33,250 nucleotides of DNA. Source: an uncultured Burkholderiales bacterium. GTDB taxonomy: Bacteria; Pseudomonadota; Gammaproteobacteria; Burkholderiales; Burkholderiaceae_C. The position numbers and the translations under genes are program-made. Below, piece by piece: positions 1 to 8,500 of this stretch. The stretch lies in NCBI GenBank assembly GCA_903864315.1, contig CAIPFK010000288.1, positions 1-33,250 on the forward strand, in the 5' to 3' direction. Numbering within the stretch: position 1 is the first letter of the stretch; every line of letters starts with the position of its first letter. The notes below the pieces were generated by a model. The model saw only the letters and a program-made list of their open reading frames with translations, ran no database searches and was not told the origin of the DNA.

Positions 1-49
1 AGGCCAAAAAGACAGGGGTAAAAAAACGTTTCATCTCAAGCCAGTGCAT
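1..49 (-). CDS. Start of a membrane or secreted protein, probably urea permease UrtB (partial)
   Basis: Reading leftward, an open frame starts at ATG 49 or, more likely, ATG 34 and is still open at the window edge. The visible residues are MHWLEMKRFFTPVFLA; from the second methionine this is a basic-then-hydrophobic start typical of a signal peptide or first membrane segment. Betaproteobacterial UrtB proteins begin with such a signal-like segment, and urtB normally follows urtA on the same strand, as it would here. Only about 16 codons are visible and there is no clear Shine-Dalgarno sequence, so the identity rests on position alone. It would be the first permease subunit of the urea ABC importer. 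Confidence 0.4.
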   Translation of the reverse strand, partial: MHWLEMKRFFTPVFLA

Positions 50-116
50 TTCGTAAAAATAAATTCCAAGGTGTTCTAAGGATCAATGTCCCCCATGGAT
101 ATGACTTTACCACTTT

Positions 117-149
117 ATCAAAAGTAAGGGCGCCCAAAGCGCCCTTACT
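117..149 (-). terminator. Rho-independent terminator after urtA
   Basis: On the minus strand a perfect 11-bp stem (AGTAAGGGCGC pairing with GCGCCCTTACT, positions 149-139 and 133-123) closes a 5-nt loop and is followed by a short T run (TTT, then GATAA). It begins 22 nt after the urtA stop codon. If the gene to the left is urtB, this is an intra-operon terminator that would leave urtA mRNA in excess over the permease message, as is common for abundant binding proteins. Confidence 0.8.
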
Positions 150-171
150 CACTTAGGATTGAACCAAAAGA

Positions 172-1443
172 TTATTTCTTTTCTGGCTCATCAGGCTTCT
201 TGTCGTTGCCTTCGATGTAGGGACTCCATGGCTTGGCTTTGACAGGACCAGGAGTTTTCCACACCACATTGAATTGACCATCGGCCTTGACTTCACCAAT
301 GAACACTGACTTGTGCAAGTGGTGATTCTTGGGGTCCATCATGGATGTGATACCACTTGGTGCCTTGAAGGTTTGACCCGCCATGGCTGCAATGACTTTG
401 TCAACATCAGTGGACTTGGCTTTTTCAACCGCTTGCTTCCACATATTGATACCAATGTAGCTCGCTTCCATTGGGTCGGTGGTCAAAGGCTTGTCTTTGT
501 GTCCAGGAATGCCCTTGGCTTTGGCGTAGGTTGACCATTTTTTGATGAACTCATCATTCGTTGGATTCTTGATGCTCATGAAATAGTTCCATGCGGCCAA
601 ATGTCCAACCAAAGGCTTGGCATCCACACCGCGCAACTCTTCTTCACCCACTGAGAATGCAACAACTGGCACATCCTTGGCTTTCAAGCCTGCATTGCCC
701 AATTCTTTGTAGAAAGGAACGTTGGAGTCACCATTGATGGTGGACACAACAGCAGTTTTACCACCAGTAGAAAACTTCTTGATATCGGCCACGATGGTCT
801 GGTAATCTGAATGACCAAATGGTGTGTACTTCTCATCAATATCAGTATCTTTCACGCCTTTGCTGTGCAAATAAGCGCGCAAAATTTTATTGGTCGTTCT
901 GGGGTACACATAATCAGTACCTAGCAAAACCCAACGCTTGGCGCCACCGCCTTCTTTGCTCATCAAATAGTCAACCGCGGGAATGGCTTGTTGATTTGGA
1001 GCTGCACCTGTGTAGAACACATTTTTCGACAACTCTTCGCCTTCGTACTGAACGGGGTAAAACAACAACCCGTTGAGCTCTTCAACCACGGGCAACACAG
1101 ACTTACGACTCACAGATGTCCAGCAACCAAAAATCACAGAAACCTTATCCTGAGTCAACAACTGCTTGGTTTTCTCAGCAAACAAAGGCCAATTTGATGC
1201 AGGATCGACAACGACTGGCTCGAGTTGCTTGCCCAATACACCACCCTTGGCATTGATCTCATCAATCGCCATCAAAATGGTATCTTTCAACACGGACTCA
1301 GAAATGGCCATGGTTCCAGACAAAGAGTGCAACACACCAACTTTGATGGTGTCTGCGGCAAAGGTCATGGTTGACCAAGCCAAGCTGCCAGCAGTCACTG
1401 CTGCAGCTGCCGCAAGAGCCGTGAGACGACGACGATTAATCAT
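172..1443 (-). CDS. urtA: Urea ABC transporter, periplasmic urea-binding protein UrtA
   Basis: This is the extracytoplasmic solute-binding protein of the high-affinity urea importer UrtABCDE (branched-chain amino-acid/amide-type receptor family). The start is taken at ATG 1443 (423 aa) rather than the upstream ATG at 1500: GGAG lies 7 nt before it and the protein then opens with MINRRR and a hydrophobic Ala-rich signal peptide ending near TMTFA-AD. Mature protein begins with DTIKVGVLHSLSGTMAISE, the hallmark opening of UrtA/AmiC-like receptors; the FGCWTSVSRK and LFYPVQYEGEE segments are also characteristic. It diverges from ureA and has its own sigma-54 promoter (1524-1539). A terminator follows it. 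Function is assigned from family resemblance and the urease neighbours. Confidence 0.94.
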   Translation of the reverse strand: MINRRRLTALAAAAAVTAGSLAWSTMTFAADTIKVGVLHSLSGTMAISESVLKDTILMAIDEINAKGGVLGKQLEPVVVDPASNWPLFAEKTKQLLTQDKVSVIFGCWTSVSRKSVLPVVEELNGLLFYPVQYEGEELSKNVFYTGAAPNQQAIPAVDYLMSKEGGGAKRWVLLGTDYVYPRTTNKILRAYLHSKGVKDTDIDEKYTPFGHSDYQTIVADIKKFSTGGKTAVVSTINGDSNVPFYKELGNAGLKAKDVPVVAFSVGEEELRGVDAKPLVGHLAAWNYFMSIKNPTNDEFIKKWSTYAKAKGIPGHKDKPLTTDPMEASYIGINMWKQAVEKAKSTDVDKVIAAMAGQTFKAPSGITSMMDPKNHHLHKSVFIGEVKADGQFNVVWKTPGPVKAKPWSPYIEGNDKKPDEPEKK

Positions 1444-1523
1444 TAATTTACTCCATTTGTGGTTGAGAACAAGAATCTGTAGGCCAAGCATTGATTTCAA
1501 CTTTTAACCTGACAGTCATCTAA

Positions 1524-1539
1524 GGCAAAGCCCGTGCCA
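1524..1539 (-). promoter_or_regulatory. Sigma-54 (-24/-12) promoter of urtA
   Basis: On the minus strand the sequence TGGCACGGGCTTTGCC matches the sigma-54 consensus TGGCACG-N4-TTGC at every conserved position, with the invariant GG and GC exactly 10 nt apart (GG at 1538-1537, GC at 1526-1525). Transcription would start near 1513, giving a leader of about 70 nt before the urtA ATG at 1443. Such promoters need an activator; two NtrC-type sites lie about 117 and 146 bp upstream of the predicted start. Confidence 0.85.
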
Positions 1540-1621
1540 CAAAATTCAAGCCCAAATCCGAACAAAAAGTATTCTTACTGCATTTTTACGCACCAACTAT
1601 TCACTTGCACCGACTGGTGTT

Positions 1622-1638
1622 TGCACCATAAATGTGCG
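1622..1638. promoter_or_regulatory. NtrC-type binding site 1 (imperfect)
   Basis: TGCACCATAAATGTGCG fits the NtrC dyad TGCAC-N7-GTGCA at nine of ten arm positions. Its centre (1630) is 29 bp, close to three helical turns, from that of site 2, the usual arrangement for cooperative NtrC enhancers. A further degenerate half-site with wrong spacing (TGCACC near 1606, GGTGTT near 1616) lies to its left. Confidence 0.7.
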
Positions 1639-1650
1639 CCATTTGAACTT

Positions 1651-1667
1651 TGCACCTTTAATGTGCA
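1651..1667. promoter_or_regulatory. NtrC-type binding site 2 (perfect dyad)
   Basis: TGCACCTTTAATGTGCA is a perfect TGCAC-N7-GTGCA palindrome, the core of the enterobacterial NtrC site TGCACC-N5-GGTGCA. Its centre at 1659 is about 105 bp upstream of the predicted ureA start and about 146 bp upstream of the predicted urtA start, both in the normal enhancer range for sigma-54 promoters. Confidence 0.8.
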
Positions 1668-1737
1668 CAATTTTCATTGCATCTTCCTGCGATGGATCCC
1701 TTATTTGGAAAAAAAGATTTAACATGTAGCATGGAGT

Positions 1738-1753
1738 TGGCATATATGTTGCG
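1738..1753 (+). promoter_or_regulatory. Sigma-54 (-24/-12) promoter of the urease operon
   Basis: TGGCATATATGTTGCG matches TGGCA and TTGC of the sigma-54 consensus, with GG (1739-1740) and GC (1751-1752) exactly 10 nt apart. It deviates at two less critical positions (T and A in place of C and G). Expected start is near 1764, giving a leader of about 28 nt before ureA at 1792. Weaker match than the divergent urtA promoter. Confidence 0.75.
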
Positions 1754-1791
1754 CGAACTTATTTCAAATTTATGCAAAGTGGATTATTCGC

Positions 1792-2094
1792 ATGGAACTC
1801 ACCCCAAGAGAAAAAGACAAGTTACTGATTTTTACTGCTGGACTGCTTGCTGAGAGGCGCAAGGGCCGAGGCCTGAAGCTCAATTACCCAGAAGCGATTG
1901 CACTCATCAGTGCTTTTGTCATGGAAGGTGCGAGAGACGGTAAAACCGTTGCCGAACTCATGAGCTTGGCCAGAGGTGTTCTCAATCGTGATGAGGTCAT
2001 GGATGGGATAGCAGAAATGATTCCAGACATCCAAGTCGAAGCCACGTTTCCTGACGGCACCAAACTCGTCACAGTTCACCAACCCATCGTTTAG
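1792..2094 (+). CDS. ureA: Urease subunit gamma
   Basis: UreA is the small structural subunit of nickel urease, which hydrolyses urea to ammonia and carbamate in the cytoplasm; it packs with UreB and UreC as (ABC)3. The 100-residue length is exactly that of the family, and the whole sequence is typical: [20 protein letters not shown] at the start, [22 protein letters not shown] in the middle and a [15 protein letters not shown] end. The start has only a weak GGA at 1781-1783. It is first in the ureABCEFG run, preceded by a sigma-54 promoter; ureD, often found just upstream, is absent here. Confidence 0.97.
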   Translation: MELTPREKDKLLIFTAGLLAERRKGRGLKLNYPEAIALISAFVMEGARDGKTVAELMSLARGVLNRDEVMDGIAEMIPDIQVEATFPDGTKLVTVHQPIV

Positions 2095-2127
2095 CCGTAC
2101 TTTATTTCGCATTCAATCGAGGTCTTT

Positions 2128-2433
2128 ATGATTCCTGGTGAACTTCTCATCGATGCTGGCGAGCATCCCATCAATCCCAATCGCAAGTGCATCACACTTC
2201 TTGTACAAAACGAGTCTGATCGCCCCATCCAAGTAGGCTCACACTACCATTTTGCCGAGACCAATTCAGCGTTGGGTTTTGATCGCGAAGCAGCCCAGGG
2301 AATGCGTCTGAACATAGCCTCTGGAACCGCAGTTCGGTTTGAACCGGGTCAACAACGGACCGTTGAGTTGGTTGATTTCAGTGGTGCGCGTGAAATCTAT
2401 GGCTTTCGCGGCCTTGTTCAAGGAGCACTGTGA
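2128..2433 (+). CDS. ureB: Urease subunit beta
   Basis: UreB is the second small structural subunit of the urease heterotrimer. The 101-residue product is of normal length for a separate beta subunit and shows the conserved start MIPGELL, the [11 protein letters not shown] block and the [24 protein letters not shown] stretch near the C-terminus. GAGG lies 5 nt before the ATG. It lies 33 nt after ureA, and its stop codon shares one base with the preferred ureC start, indicating translational coupling. Confidence 0.97.
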   Translation: MIPGELLIDAGEHPINPNRKCITLLVQNESDRPIQVGSHYHFAETNSALGFDREAAQGMRLNIASGTAVRFEPGQQRTVELVDFSGAREIYGFRGLVQGAL

Positions 2434-4178
2434 TGGCGAGCATTGAAAAAAGAGCCTACGCCGAGATGTATGGACCCACTGTTGGGGACCGTGTCCGCTT
2501 GGCCGATACCGATCTCATCATTGAAGTGGAAAAGGATTACACCTTGTTGGCGGGTGGCTATGGTGAAGAGGTGAAGTTTGGCGGTGGTAAAACCATCCGC
2601 GACGGCATGGCGCAGTCACAAAGGACACGAGACGCCGCTTTGAAGACAGGTCCTCAATCTGGAGGGGCCGTCGATACCGTCATGACCAACGCATTGATTG
2701 TGGACCATTGGGGCATTGTGAAAGCGGACATTGGTTTGAAAAATGGACGCATTGCAGCCATTGGCAAAGCAGGCAACCCAGACACGCAACCCGGCGTTGA
2801 CATCATCATTGGACCCGGCACCGAGATCATCAGTTGTGAAGGCATGATTGTCACGGCAGGCGCCATAGACACACACATTCACTTCATCTCCCCTCAACAA
2901 ATTGAAGAGGCCTTGGCCAGTGGCGTCACCACCATGATTGGCGGTGGAACGGGACCGGCCACAGGCACCTTTGCCACGACTTGCACGCCAGGTGCCTGGC
3001 ATCTAGAGAGGATGCTGCAAGCGGCAGAAGCGTTTCCCATGAATTTGGGCTTTCTTGGCAAAGGCAATGCATCTCTTCCAGATGCCTTGCATGAGCAAAT
3101 CAATGCTGGCGCCATAGGACTCAAACTTCATGAAGATTGGGGCACGACGCCAGCAGCCATCGACAACTGCCTGAGTGTTGCAGAACTCACCGACACCCAG
3201 GTGGCCATCCACACGGACACACTCAATGAGTCTGGCTTTGTGGAAGACTCCATTGCTGCCTTCAAGGGTCGCACCATCCACTCCTTTCACACCGAAGGCG
3301 CTGGTGGTGGGCACGCACCCGACATCATGAAAGTTGTGGGTGAGAACAACGTTTTGCCGTCCTCGACCAATCCCACCAGACCTTACACCATCAACACCCT
3401 GGATGAACATGTGGACATGTTGATGGTCTGCCACCATCTGGACCCCTCCATTGCCGAGGACTTGGCGTTTGCCGAGAGTCGCATAAGAAAAGAAACCATT
3501 GCCGCAGAAGACATTTTGCACGACTTGGGCGCCATCAGCATGTTCAGCTCGGACAGCCAAGCCATGGGACGAGTGGGTGAGGTGATTTTGCGTTGCTGGC
3601 AGACCGCCCACAAAATGAAAATGCAGCGCGGCCCCCTGCCTGACGACAGTAGCAGGCATGACAATGCACGAGTGAAGCGCTATATCGCTAAGTTGGCCAT
3701 CAATCCGGCCATTACCCATGGCATTAGCCATGAGGTGGGCAGCATTGAAGTCGGGAAATGGGCTGATTTGGTCGTGTGGAGACCTGCCTTTTTCGGTGTC
3801 AAGCCCTCCACCATCATCAAAGGTGGCACGATCGCCATGGCCGCGATGGGAGACCCCAATGCATCAATTCCGACCCCTCAACCGGTGCACTATCGCCCCA
3901 TGTTTGGCTCTTTTGGCCGCTCACTGTCAAAGAGTTCATTGACCTTTGTTTCCCAAGCGGCAATGGGACTTGGCATCGATGCTAAATTTGGCTTACAAAA
4001 AAACTTGGCTGTGGTCAAAAACATCAGGCATGTCGGTAAACGCGACATGATTCATAACCATTACTTGCCAAAAATGGAAATCAATCCTCAATCCTACGAA
4101 GTCAGAGCAGATGGCATTTTGTTGACTTGTGAACCTGCCGTTTCACTGCCGCTCACACAACGTTACTTTTTGTTTTGA
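2433..4178 (+). CDS. ureC: Urease subunit alpha (catalytic)
   Basis: UreC carries the dinickel active site. I place the start at ATG 2433 (AGGAG 7 nt upstream, TGATG junction with ureB); an in-frame GTG at 2430 is possible but too close to that site. The 581-aa product has all hallmarks: HIH nickel ligands in DTHIHF (about residues 148/150), the carbamylated lysine in GLKLHEDWG (about 231), [22 protein letters not shown], the flap histidine in VCHHL and the ligand aspartate in [13 protein letters not shown]. No key residue is missing, so an active enzyme is expected provided nickel is inserted by UreD/E/F/G. The end overlaps ureE by 4 nt. Confidence 0.98.
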   Translation: MASIEKRAYAEMYGPTVGDRVRLADTDLIIEVEKDYTLLAGGYGEEVKFGGGKTIRDGMAQSQRTRDAALKTGPQSGGAVDTVMTNALIVDHWGIVKADIGLKNGRIAAIGKAGNPDTQPGVDIIIGPGTEIISCEGMIVTAGAIDTHIHFISPQQIEEALASGVTTMIGGGTGPATGTFATTCTPGAWHLERMLQAAEAFPMNLGFLGKGNASLPDALHEQINAGAIGLKLHEDWGTTPAAIDNCLSVAELTDTQVAIHTDTLNESGFVEDSIAAFKGRTIHSFHTEGAGGGHAPDIMKVVGENNVLPSSTNPTRPYTINTLDEHVDMLMVCHHLDPSIAEDLAFAESRIRKETIAAEDILHDLGAISMFSSDSQAMGRVGEVILRCWQTAHKMKMQRGPLPDDSSRHDNARVKRYIAKLAINPAITHGISHEVGSIEVGKWADLVVWRPAFFGVKPSTIIKGGTIAMAAMGDPNASIPTPQPVHYRPMFGSFGRSLSKSSLTFVSQAAMGLGIDAKFGLQKNLAVVKNIRHVGKRDMIHNHYLPKMEINPQSYEVRADGILLTCEPAVSLPLTQRYFLF

Positions 4179-4795
4179 GCGACTCTTCAAATAACACACC
4201 GAGCAAGCGATCCATTTTGACAACCAAAGTATTTCACAAACACCTCCCTGGCGGGCAAGGTCTTGCCAAAGTTTTGATCAAAAGAGCCCCATTCGTAAGC
4301 CTAGAATGGGAGCAGCGACAAAAAAGTCGCCTTCATGCCACTGACTCTTCGGGCAACGAAGTCGCAATTTTTATTGAGCGGGGCAAAGTGCTTCGAGCAC
4401 AGGACGTGTTGGTGAGTGAGGACGGTACATTTCTTCGAATTGAATCTGCACCACAACCCCTTTTGAAAATTTCTGCCTGTCCGCTTCACTCCGCACCCCA
4501 TGACCTCATGCGTGCGGCCTATCACTTGGGCAACCGGCACATTCCCATCGAAGTTCAAGCGCAGCATTTGCACATTGAACCTGACCACGTCCTTGAGCAA
4601 ATGATATCGAACATGGGACTCATTGTCGAACATGTAGTGTGCGCCTTCGAACCCGAAAGTGGCGCTTATGGTGACGGCAACCAAGCACATGCAAGCGGTC
4701 ACAAACACGAAACTCATCATGCACATGGCTCACATGCACATGGCTCACATGATCATGATGATCATCATCACGATGAACCGCACCTTCACGGATGA
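4175..4795 (+). CDS. ureE: Urease accessory protein UreE, nickel metallochaperone with His-rich tail
   Basis: UreE delivers nickel to the UreD-UreF-UreG-apoprotein complex. The open frame starts with TTG 4175, which overlaps the ureC stop as TTGA; no Shine-Dalgarno sequence is visible, so initiation would depend on coupling, and a downstream TTG is an alternative. The N-terminal domain ([14 protein letters not shown] onward) and the C-terminal metal-binding domain with the family pattern of [23 protein letters not shown] are clear. Residues from about 170 form a tail in which nearly every second residue is His or Asp, a nickel-storage feature like that of Klebsiella UreE. A 15-bp DNA repeat encodes part of it. 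The 206-aa length reflects this tail. Confidence 0.93.
   Translation: MSDSSNNTPSKRSILTTKVFHKHLPGGQGLAKVLIKRAPFVSLEWEQRQKSRLHATDSSGNEVAIFIERGKVLRAQDVLVSEDGTFLRIESAPQPLLKISACPLHSAPHDLMRAAYHLGNRHIPIEVQAQHLHIEPDHVLEQMISNMGLIVEHVVCAFEPESGAYGDGNQAHASGHKHETHHAHGSHAHGSHDHDDHHHDEPHLHG
4721..4750 (+). repeat. Two-copy 15-bp tandem repeat in the ureE His-rich tail
   Basis: GCACATGGCTCACAT occurs twice in exact tandem (4721-4735, 4736-4750), encoding AHGSH twice. The following bases (GATCATGATGATCATCATCAC) continue as a low-complexity His/Asp codon run. The unit is a multiple of three, so gain or loss of copies would keep the frame and change the number of histidines. Confidence 0.9.
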
Positions 4796-5541
4796 CCGAC
4801 AACTTGCCCTTATCATTTGATCTCTCGATGAAAACCCATCTCCTGAGTCCTAAAGCATTGATGAAACTCATGTGGTTGGGCTCTCCCACACTCCCTGTGG
4901 GTGGATTTTCATATTCCGAGGGCTTGGAAATCGCTGTAGAACATGGCTTGGTCTATGATGAAGCTTCAGCGCTATCGTGGCTACGTGATCAGATGCATCT
5001 CAATCAAGCTCGTGGGGATTGGTCTCTTGTTGCGCAAACCATTGGTCTTTGGAAAAGCTTTGATCACAATGAACAAGCCCTTCGCGACAAGATCATTGAG
5101 CTCAACACTTGGGTGATCATGACCCGAGAAAGCTCCGAGTTCAGACTCCAATCGATTCAAATGGGTCGATCCTTACTCAATTGGCTCAATGCCAATGAAG
5201 AGATCAAAGATTCTCGGGTCATTTTTTGCGATGAGCTTACACAACCCACATGGCCCATCGTCTATGCATTGGCCCTGGCTTTGAGTCAAACCGATCTGAC
5301 CTTGGGACTGACGTCACATGCATTTGGTTGGGCGGAAAACATGGCTCAAACGGCCATGAAAACGATCCCCCTTGGCCAACTCTCGGGCCAACGCTTGCTC
5401 AATGCCCTCATGCTCGAAATACCCGAGGCGGTTGACTTTGCCATTGAGCAAACAGAAAAAAATCGCCAAGTCTTCACGCCTCGCTTGGCCATTTTGAGCG
5501 CCCAACATGAAGAGCAATATTCCAGACTTTTTAGATCATGA
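4792..5541 (+). CDS. ureF: Urease accessory protein UreF
   Basis: UreF is the scaffold that links UreD to UreG and gates GTP-dependent nickel delivery to urease. The 249-aa helical product shows the family opening [21 protein letters not shown] (about residues 27-47), then [18 protein letters not shown] in the middle. The ATG at 4792 overlaps the ureE stop as ATGA; an internal ATG at 4828 would give a more typical N-terminus but lacks that coupling. Its 3' end overlaps ureG by 4 nt. Its obligate partner UreD is not encoded in this window. Confidence 0.95.
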   Translation: MTDNLPLSFDLSMKTHLLSPKALMKLMWLGSPTLPVGGFSYSEGLEIAVEHGLVYDEASALSWLRDQMHLNQARGDWSLVAQTIGLWKSFDHNEQALRDKIIELNTWVIMTRESSEFRLQSIQMGRSLLNWLNANEEIKDSRVIFCDELTQPTWPIVYALALALSQTDLTLGLTSHAFGWAENMAQTAMKTIPLGQLSGQRLLNALMLEIPEAVDFAIEQTEKNRQVFTPRLAILSAQHEEQYSRLFRS

Positions 5542-6215
5542 ACAAACTCCATCACATCAAAAACAGAACCAAACCATTGCCACCACTCAGAGTGGGTATA
5601 GGTGGACCGGTTGGATCTGGAAAAACGACACTGCTTGAGATGCTTTGCAAAAACATGCGTGAGCGCTTTGATCTGGTGGCCATTACCAATGATATTTACA
5701 CCAAAGAAGACCAACGCTTGCTCACGATCAGCGGAGCCTTGGATGCGCAGAGAATTTTAGGCGTGGAAACGGGAGGGTGTCCTCACACCGCCATTCGCGA
5801 AGATGCCTCCATCAATTTAGAGGCCATTGATCGCATGCTCGCAACCTTTCCTGACGCAGACATTGTTTTTATCGAGAGTGGTGGCGACAATTTGGCCGCC
5901 ACTTTCAGTCCTGAGCTGAGCGATTTGACACTCTACGTCATTGATGTAGCCGCTGGTGAAAAGATTCCCAGGAAAGGGGGACCAGGTATCACAAAAAGTG
6001 ATCTGCTGGTGATCAATAAAACCGACTTGGCCCCACACGTTGGTGCCAACTTGGAGATCATGCGAGAAGATGCACACCGCATGCGAAAGCACGCAAAGGG
6101 ACTCAAACCCTTTGTATTCACCAACTTGAAAACACTTGATGGACTGCAAGAGGTGATCACCTTCATTGAAACTGAAGGGCTTTTGAATTTATCGCCGAAT
6201 GGCTCTGCCACCTAA
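5538..6215 (+). CDS. ureG: Urease accessory protein UreG, nickel-loading GTPase
   Basis: UreG is the SIMIBI-class GTPase whose hydrolysis drives nickel insertion into urease. Visible motifs: P-loop GGPVGSGKT (residues 22-30), the nickel-binding CPH (81-83), the [15 protein letters not shown] block (113-127) and the guanine-specificity NKTD (160-163). Length 225 aa. ATG 5538 overlaps the ureF stop as ATGA. The gene ends the operon: its TAA (6213-6215) interlocks with the TAG of convergent recD (6214-6212), leaving no space for a terminator between the two genes. Confidence 0.97.
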   Translation: MNKLHHIKNRTKPLPPLRVGIGGPVGSGKTTLLEMLCKNMRERFDLVAITNDIYTKEDQRLLTISGALDAQRILGVETGGCPHTAIREDASINLEAIDRMLATFPDADIVFIESGGDNLAATFSPELSDLTLYVIDVAAGEKIPRKGGPGITKSDLLVINKTDLAPHVGANLEIMREDAHRMRKHAKGLKPFVFTNLKTLDGLQEVITFIETEGLLNLSPNGSAT

Positions 6216-8500
6216 TTGGGCGAGGTTTCAAGTCTTGCGATTGCACTGATTCTTGAAACAAGTGCACTTTCGCGTTCGGTTTTTTTGACGATCGCTTTGT
6301 CAATCAAACCCTGCTGAGCTTGAACAATACTGAGGCAAGTTTTCGTTCTGGTGATGCCGGTGTACAGTAACTCTCGACTGAGGGATTGATCCATGTTTTT
6401 GGGCAGCACAAGCAAAGCGTGATCAAACTCAGAACCCTGTGATTTATGAATACTCATCGCGTATGCGGTTTGTACGCCATCGAGTCGATTGAGAGCAATA
6501 CTTTGGACGCCATCCCCTGCCAAAAAGTAGGCCTTCAATCGTTGGCCAGCCCTATCATGATCGAGAGACGGCAAGACCAAGCCCACGTCTCCATTGGAGA
6601 GTTCCAACTCAGGTTGATTGCGTGTAAGCATGATGGCTTTGCCGGGATACCAGGGACTTGTTTCATGAATGTAGCCATGGGACTTGAGTCCCAGCTCTAT
6701 TGCTCCATTGATCGCATCAACACCAAATGGGCCTTCGTTGACGGCACATAAAACCCTAAAACTGTCAAAGGTCTGTAATATTTTTTTAATGCAGGCAATT
6801 TGCGCTTCAAAATAAGCCTGTGATTGTTCGCCCAGCATCAAATCATTGCCACCAACTCCCTTGGGCACAGGCCTCTTTGGATCCATCGAAAGCAAGCCAT
6901 CCTTCAAGGCCTGATCAATCAAGTCCCAATACCTCTGGTAATGGGGCGTTAATATGGATGGAGATGTGGATGTCTGCGTTGAATTGAGTATTCTCCCCTT
7001 CAAAGCAATCGACAAAATGACTTGCACATCTTCTGTGGTTTTCACAAAGATCTCCCCAGTGGTTTGTGTATTGATCACTTGCCAAGCCGCCTCAAGCGCA
7101 CCCTCATTGATACAAGAAGCCAATTGTGCAATGGGGCCAGCGAAACGATGACTTCTTTGCAACTTGACGATGTGGTCTCGAATCAAATCCGCACCTGAAG
7201 TTTCCCCAGAACCACCTAGCGCAGGTGACTGCGCCGGTGCGACCGATAAAGACGTCACCCGCAGAATATAGTCTTTGACAGACTGTCCATAGACAGGAGT
7301 TTCGTCAAGATGCGTGGCACCTGGCAAAAGCTCGAATGATTGCGCCTCACACAATGCACCAAATACCGAGCCTGCTTCCACTGAGGACAATTGATTTTTA
7401 TCCCCCAAAAGAATCAGCTGAGTCCTAGGATTGAGTGCACGCAGCAGTGCCGACATCAATTCAATGCTGATCATGGATGATTCGTCAATCACCAAGACAT
7501 CCAGATCGAGTGTATTGCCCGAATGAAATCGATAGGATCGGGATCCTTTTCGAGCGCCCAGCAAGGAATGCAATGTTTTGGCAACGCCAATGCTTTCAAA
7601 CTGCTCTAGAAAATTAACATGAACTTTTAACTTGTCCCCCAACTCCAATAAAGAATTTTGGATAGACCGGTACAAACGAGAAGCTGCTTTGCCAGTCGGT
7701 GCAACCAAGGCAATTTTTTTCTTCTCCAAAGCATCACTTAACGCCAAAGTCAAAGCGATCAACCTGGAAACCGTATAGGTTTTACCCGTGCCAGGTCCTC
7801 CGGTGATCAATGTGAACGAGGATCGAGCGGCCAAGGCACATGATATCTTTTGCCAATCCAAATCGACCTCACCTGCACCAGCCTTATCCTTTGGAAACAA
7901 CAACTCCAAAAGTTCTGCAGTCTTGGCCTCGTTCACAGTTAGCACTTGTTTGCATTTGTTGACCACAGTTGAAGCAATAAAAGACTCACTTTGACAGTGC
8001 CTTCTCAAGTACAAAATCAGTTCATTTTCGCGCTGACACAGCACCAATGGCTGACCTTGATCGAGTTGAAGAGCTGGATATGTTTCATTCCCACCCGAAT
8101 CCAAGGACTCAAATCGAACCAAAGGACTCTTCAGGAGCTCGGTTTTGTAAATGTCCTTATTTTTGGGTAGCAACAATCTGATGTCTTCCGCCAGTTTTAA
8201 AGAAGAGGTTATCCCTAAAAAACCCAGGCCATGCCTGAGCAGTTGATCAATGGAAAGACAGGTGTGTCCCAAGGATTCCGCATAGGACAATAAAGCTACT
8301 GTCAAGATCAAGCACGGAGATGAAGTTGGCGGGTTCAATTCTTGAAGAAAAAATGCAAGCGAATAGTCAATCTGCCTCACCCATCCCAACTGCGCTGCCT
8401 GCTTGAGAAGGCGCAATGCTTTCACCTGTTCGTCCATATGAACTGATATGCTCACCTCTGTAAAGTCAAAAGACTCCTGACCAATGGCTGACTTAGTCAT
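6212..8500 (-). CDS. recD: Exodeoxyribonuclease V subunit alpha (RecD helicase)
   Basis: RecD is the 5'-to-3' helicase of RecBCD, which processes double-strand breaks and degrades foreign linear DNA. Start is taken at ATG 8500, overlapping the end of recB by 8 nt; the frame is open further upstream to 8578 but that part lies inside recB, and ATG 8437 is an alternative. Motifs in the 762-aa product: Walker A GGPGTGKT (lysine near residue 240), Walker [10 protein letters not shown], motif [23 protein letters not shown], and the C-terminal [22 protein letters not shown] and LYTGITRTK motifs. The protein is longer than the 608-aa E. coli RecD, mainly through inserts between motifs. It is last in recC-recB-recD. 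Confidence 0.94.
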   Translation of the reverse strand: MTKSAIGQESFDFTEVSISVHMDEQVKALRLLKQAAQLGWVRQIDYSLAFFLQELNPPTSSPCLILTVALLSYAESLGHTCLSIDQLLRHGLGFLGITSSLKLAEDIRLLLPKNKDIYKTELLKSPLVRFESLDSGGNETYPALQLDQGQPLVLCQRENELILYLRRHCQSESFIASTVVNKCKQVLTVNEAKTAELLELLFPKDKAGAGEVDLDWQKISCALAARSSFTLITGGPGTGKTYTVSRLIALTLALSDALEKKKIALVAPTGKAASRLYRSIQNSLLELGDKLKVHVNFLEQFESIGVAKTLHSLLGARKGSRSYRFHSGNTLDLDVLVIDESSMISIELMSALLRALNPRTQLILLGDKNQLSSVEAGSVFGALCEAQSFELLPGATHLDETPVYGQSVKDYILRVTSLSVAPAQSPALGGSGETSGADLIRDHIVKLQRSHRFAGPIAQLASCINEGALEAAWQVINTQTTGEIFVKTTEDVQVILSIALKGRILNSTQTSTSPSILTPHYQRYWDLIDQALKDGLLSMDPKRPVPKGVGGNDLMLGEQSQAYFEAQIACIKKILQTFDSFRVLCAVNEGPFGVDAINGAIELGLKSHGYIHETSPWYPGKAIMLTRNQPELELSNGDVGLVLPSLDHDRAGQRLKAYFLAGDGVQSIALNRLDGVQTAYAMSIHKSQGSEFDHALLVLPKNMDQSLSRELLYTGITRTKTCLSIVQAQQGLIDKAIVKKTERESALVSRISAIARLETSPN

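Noticed and set aside
1444-1500. The 19-residue upstream extension of urtA from ATG 1500
   Set aside because: It would place non-signal residues before a normal signal peptide, has no ribosome site, and starts only about 13 nt after the predicted sigma-54 start.
1605-1620. A third NtrC site (TGCACC-N4-GGTGTT)
   Set aside because: The arms are one base too close and the right arm is degenerate; at most a half-site.
3003-3731. A 242-codon open frame antisense to ureC
   Set aside because: It lies wholly within the catalytic part of ureC, and its composition is explained by complementing ureC codons.
6225-6259. GTTTCAAG/CTTGAAAC inverted repeat as a ureG terminator
   Set aside because: The 19-nt loop is long, no T run follows, and it lies inside the coding end of recD.
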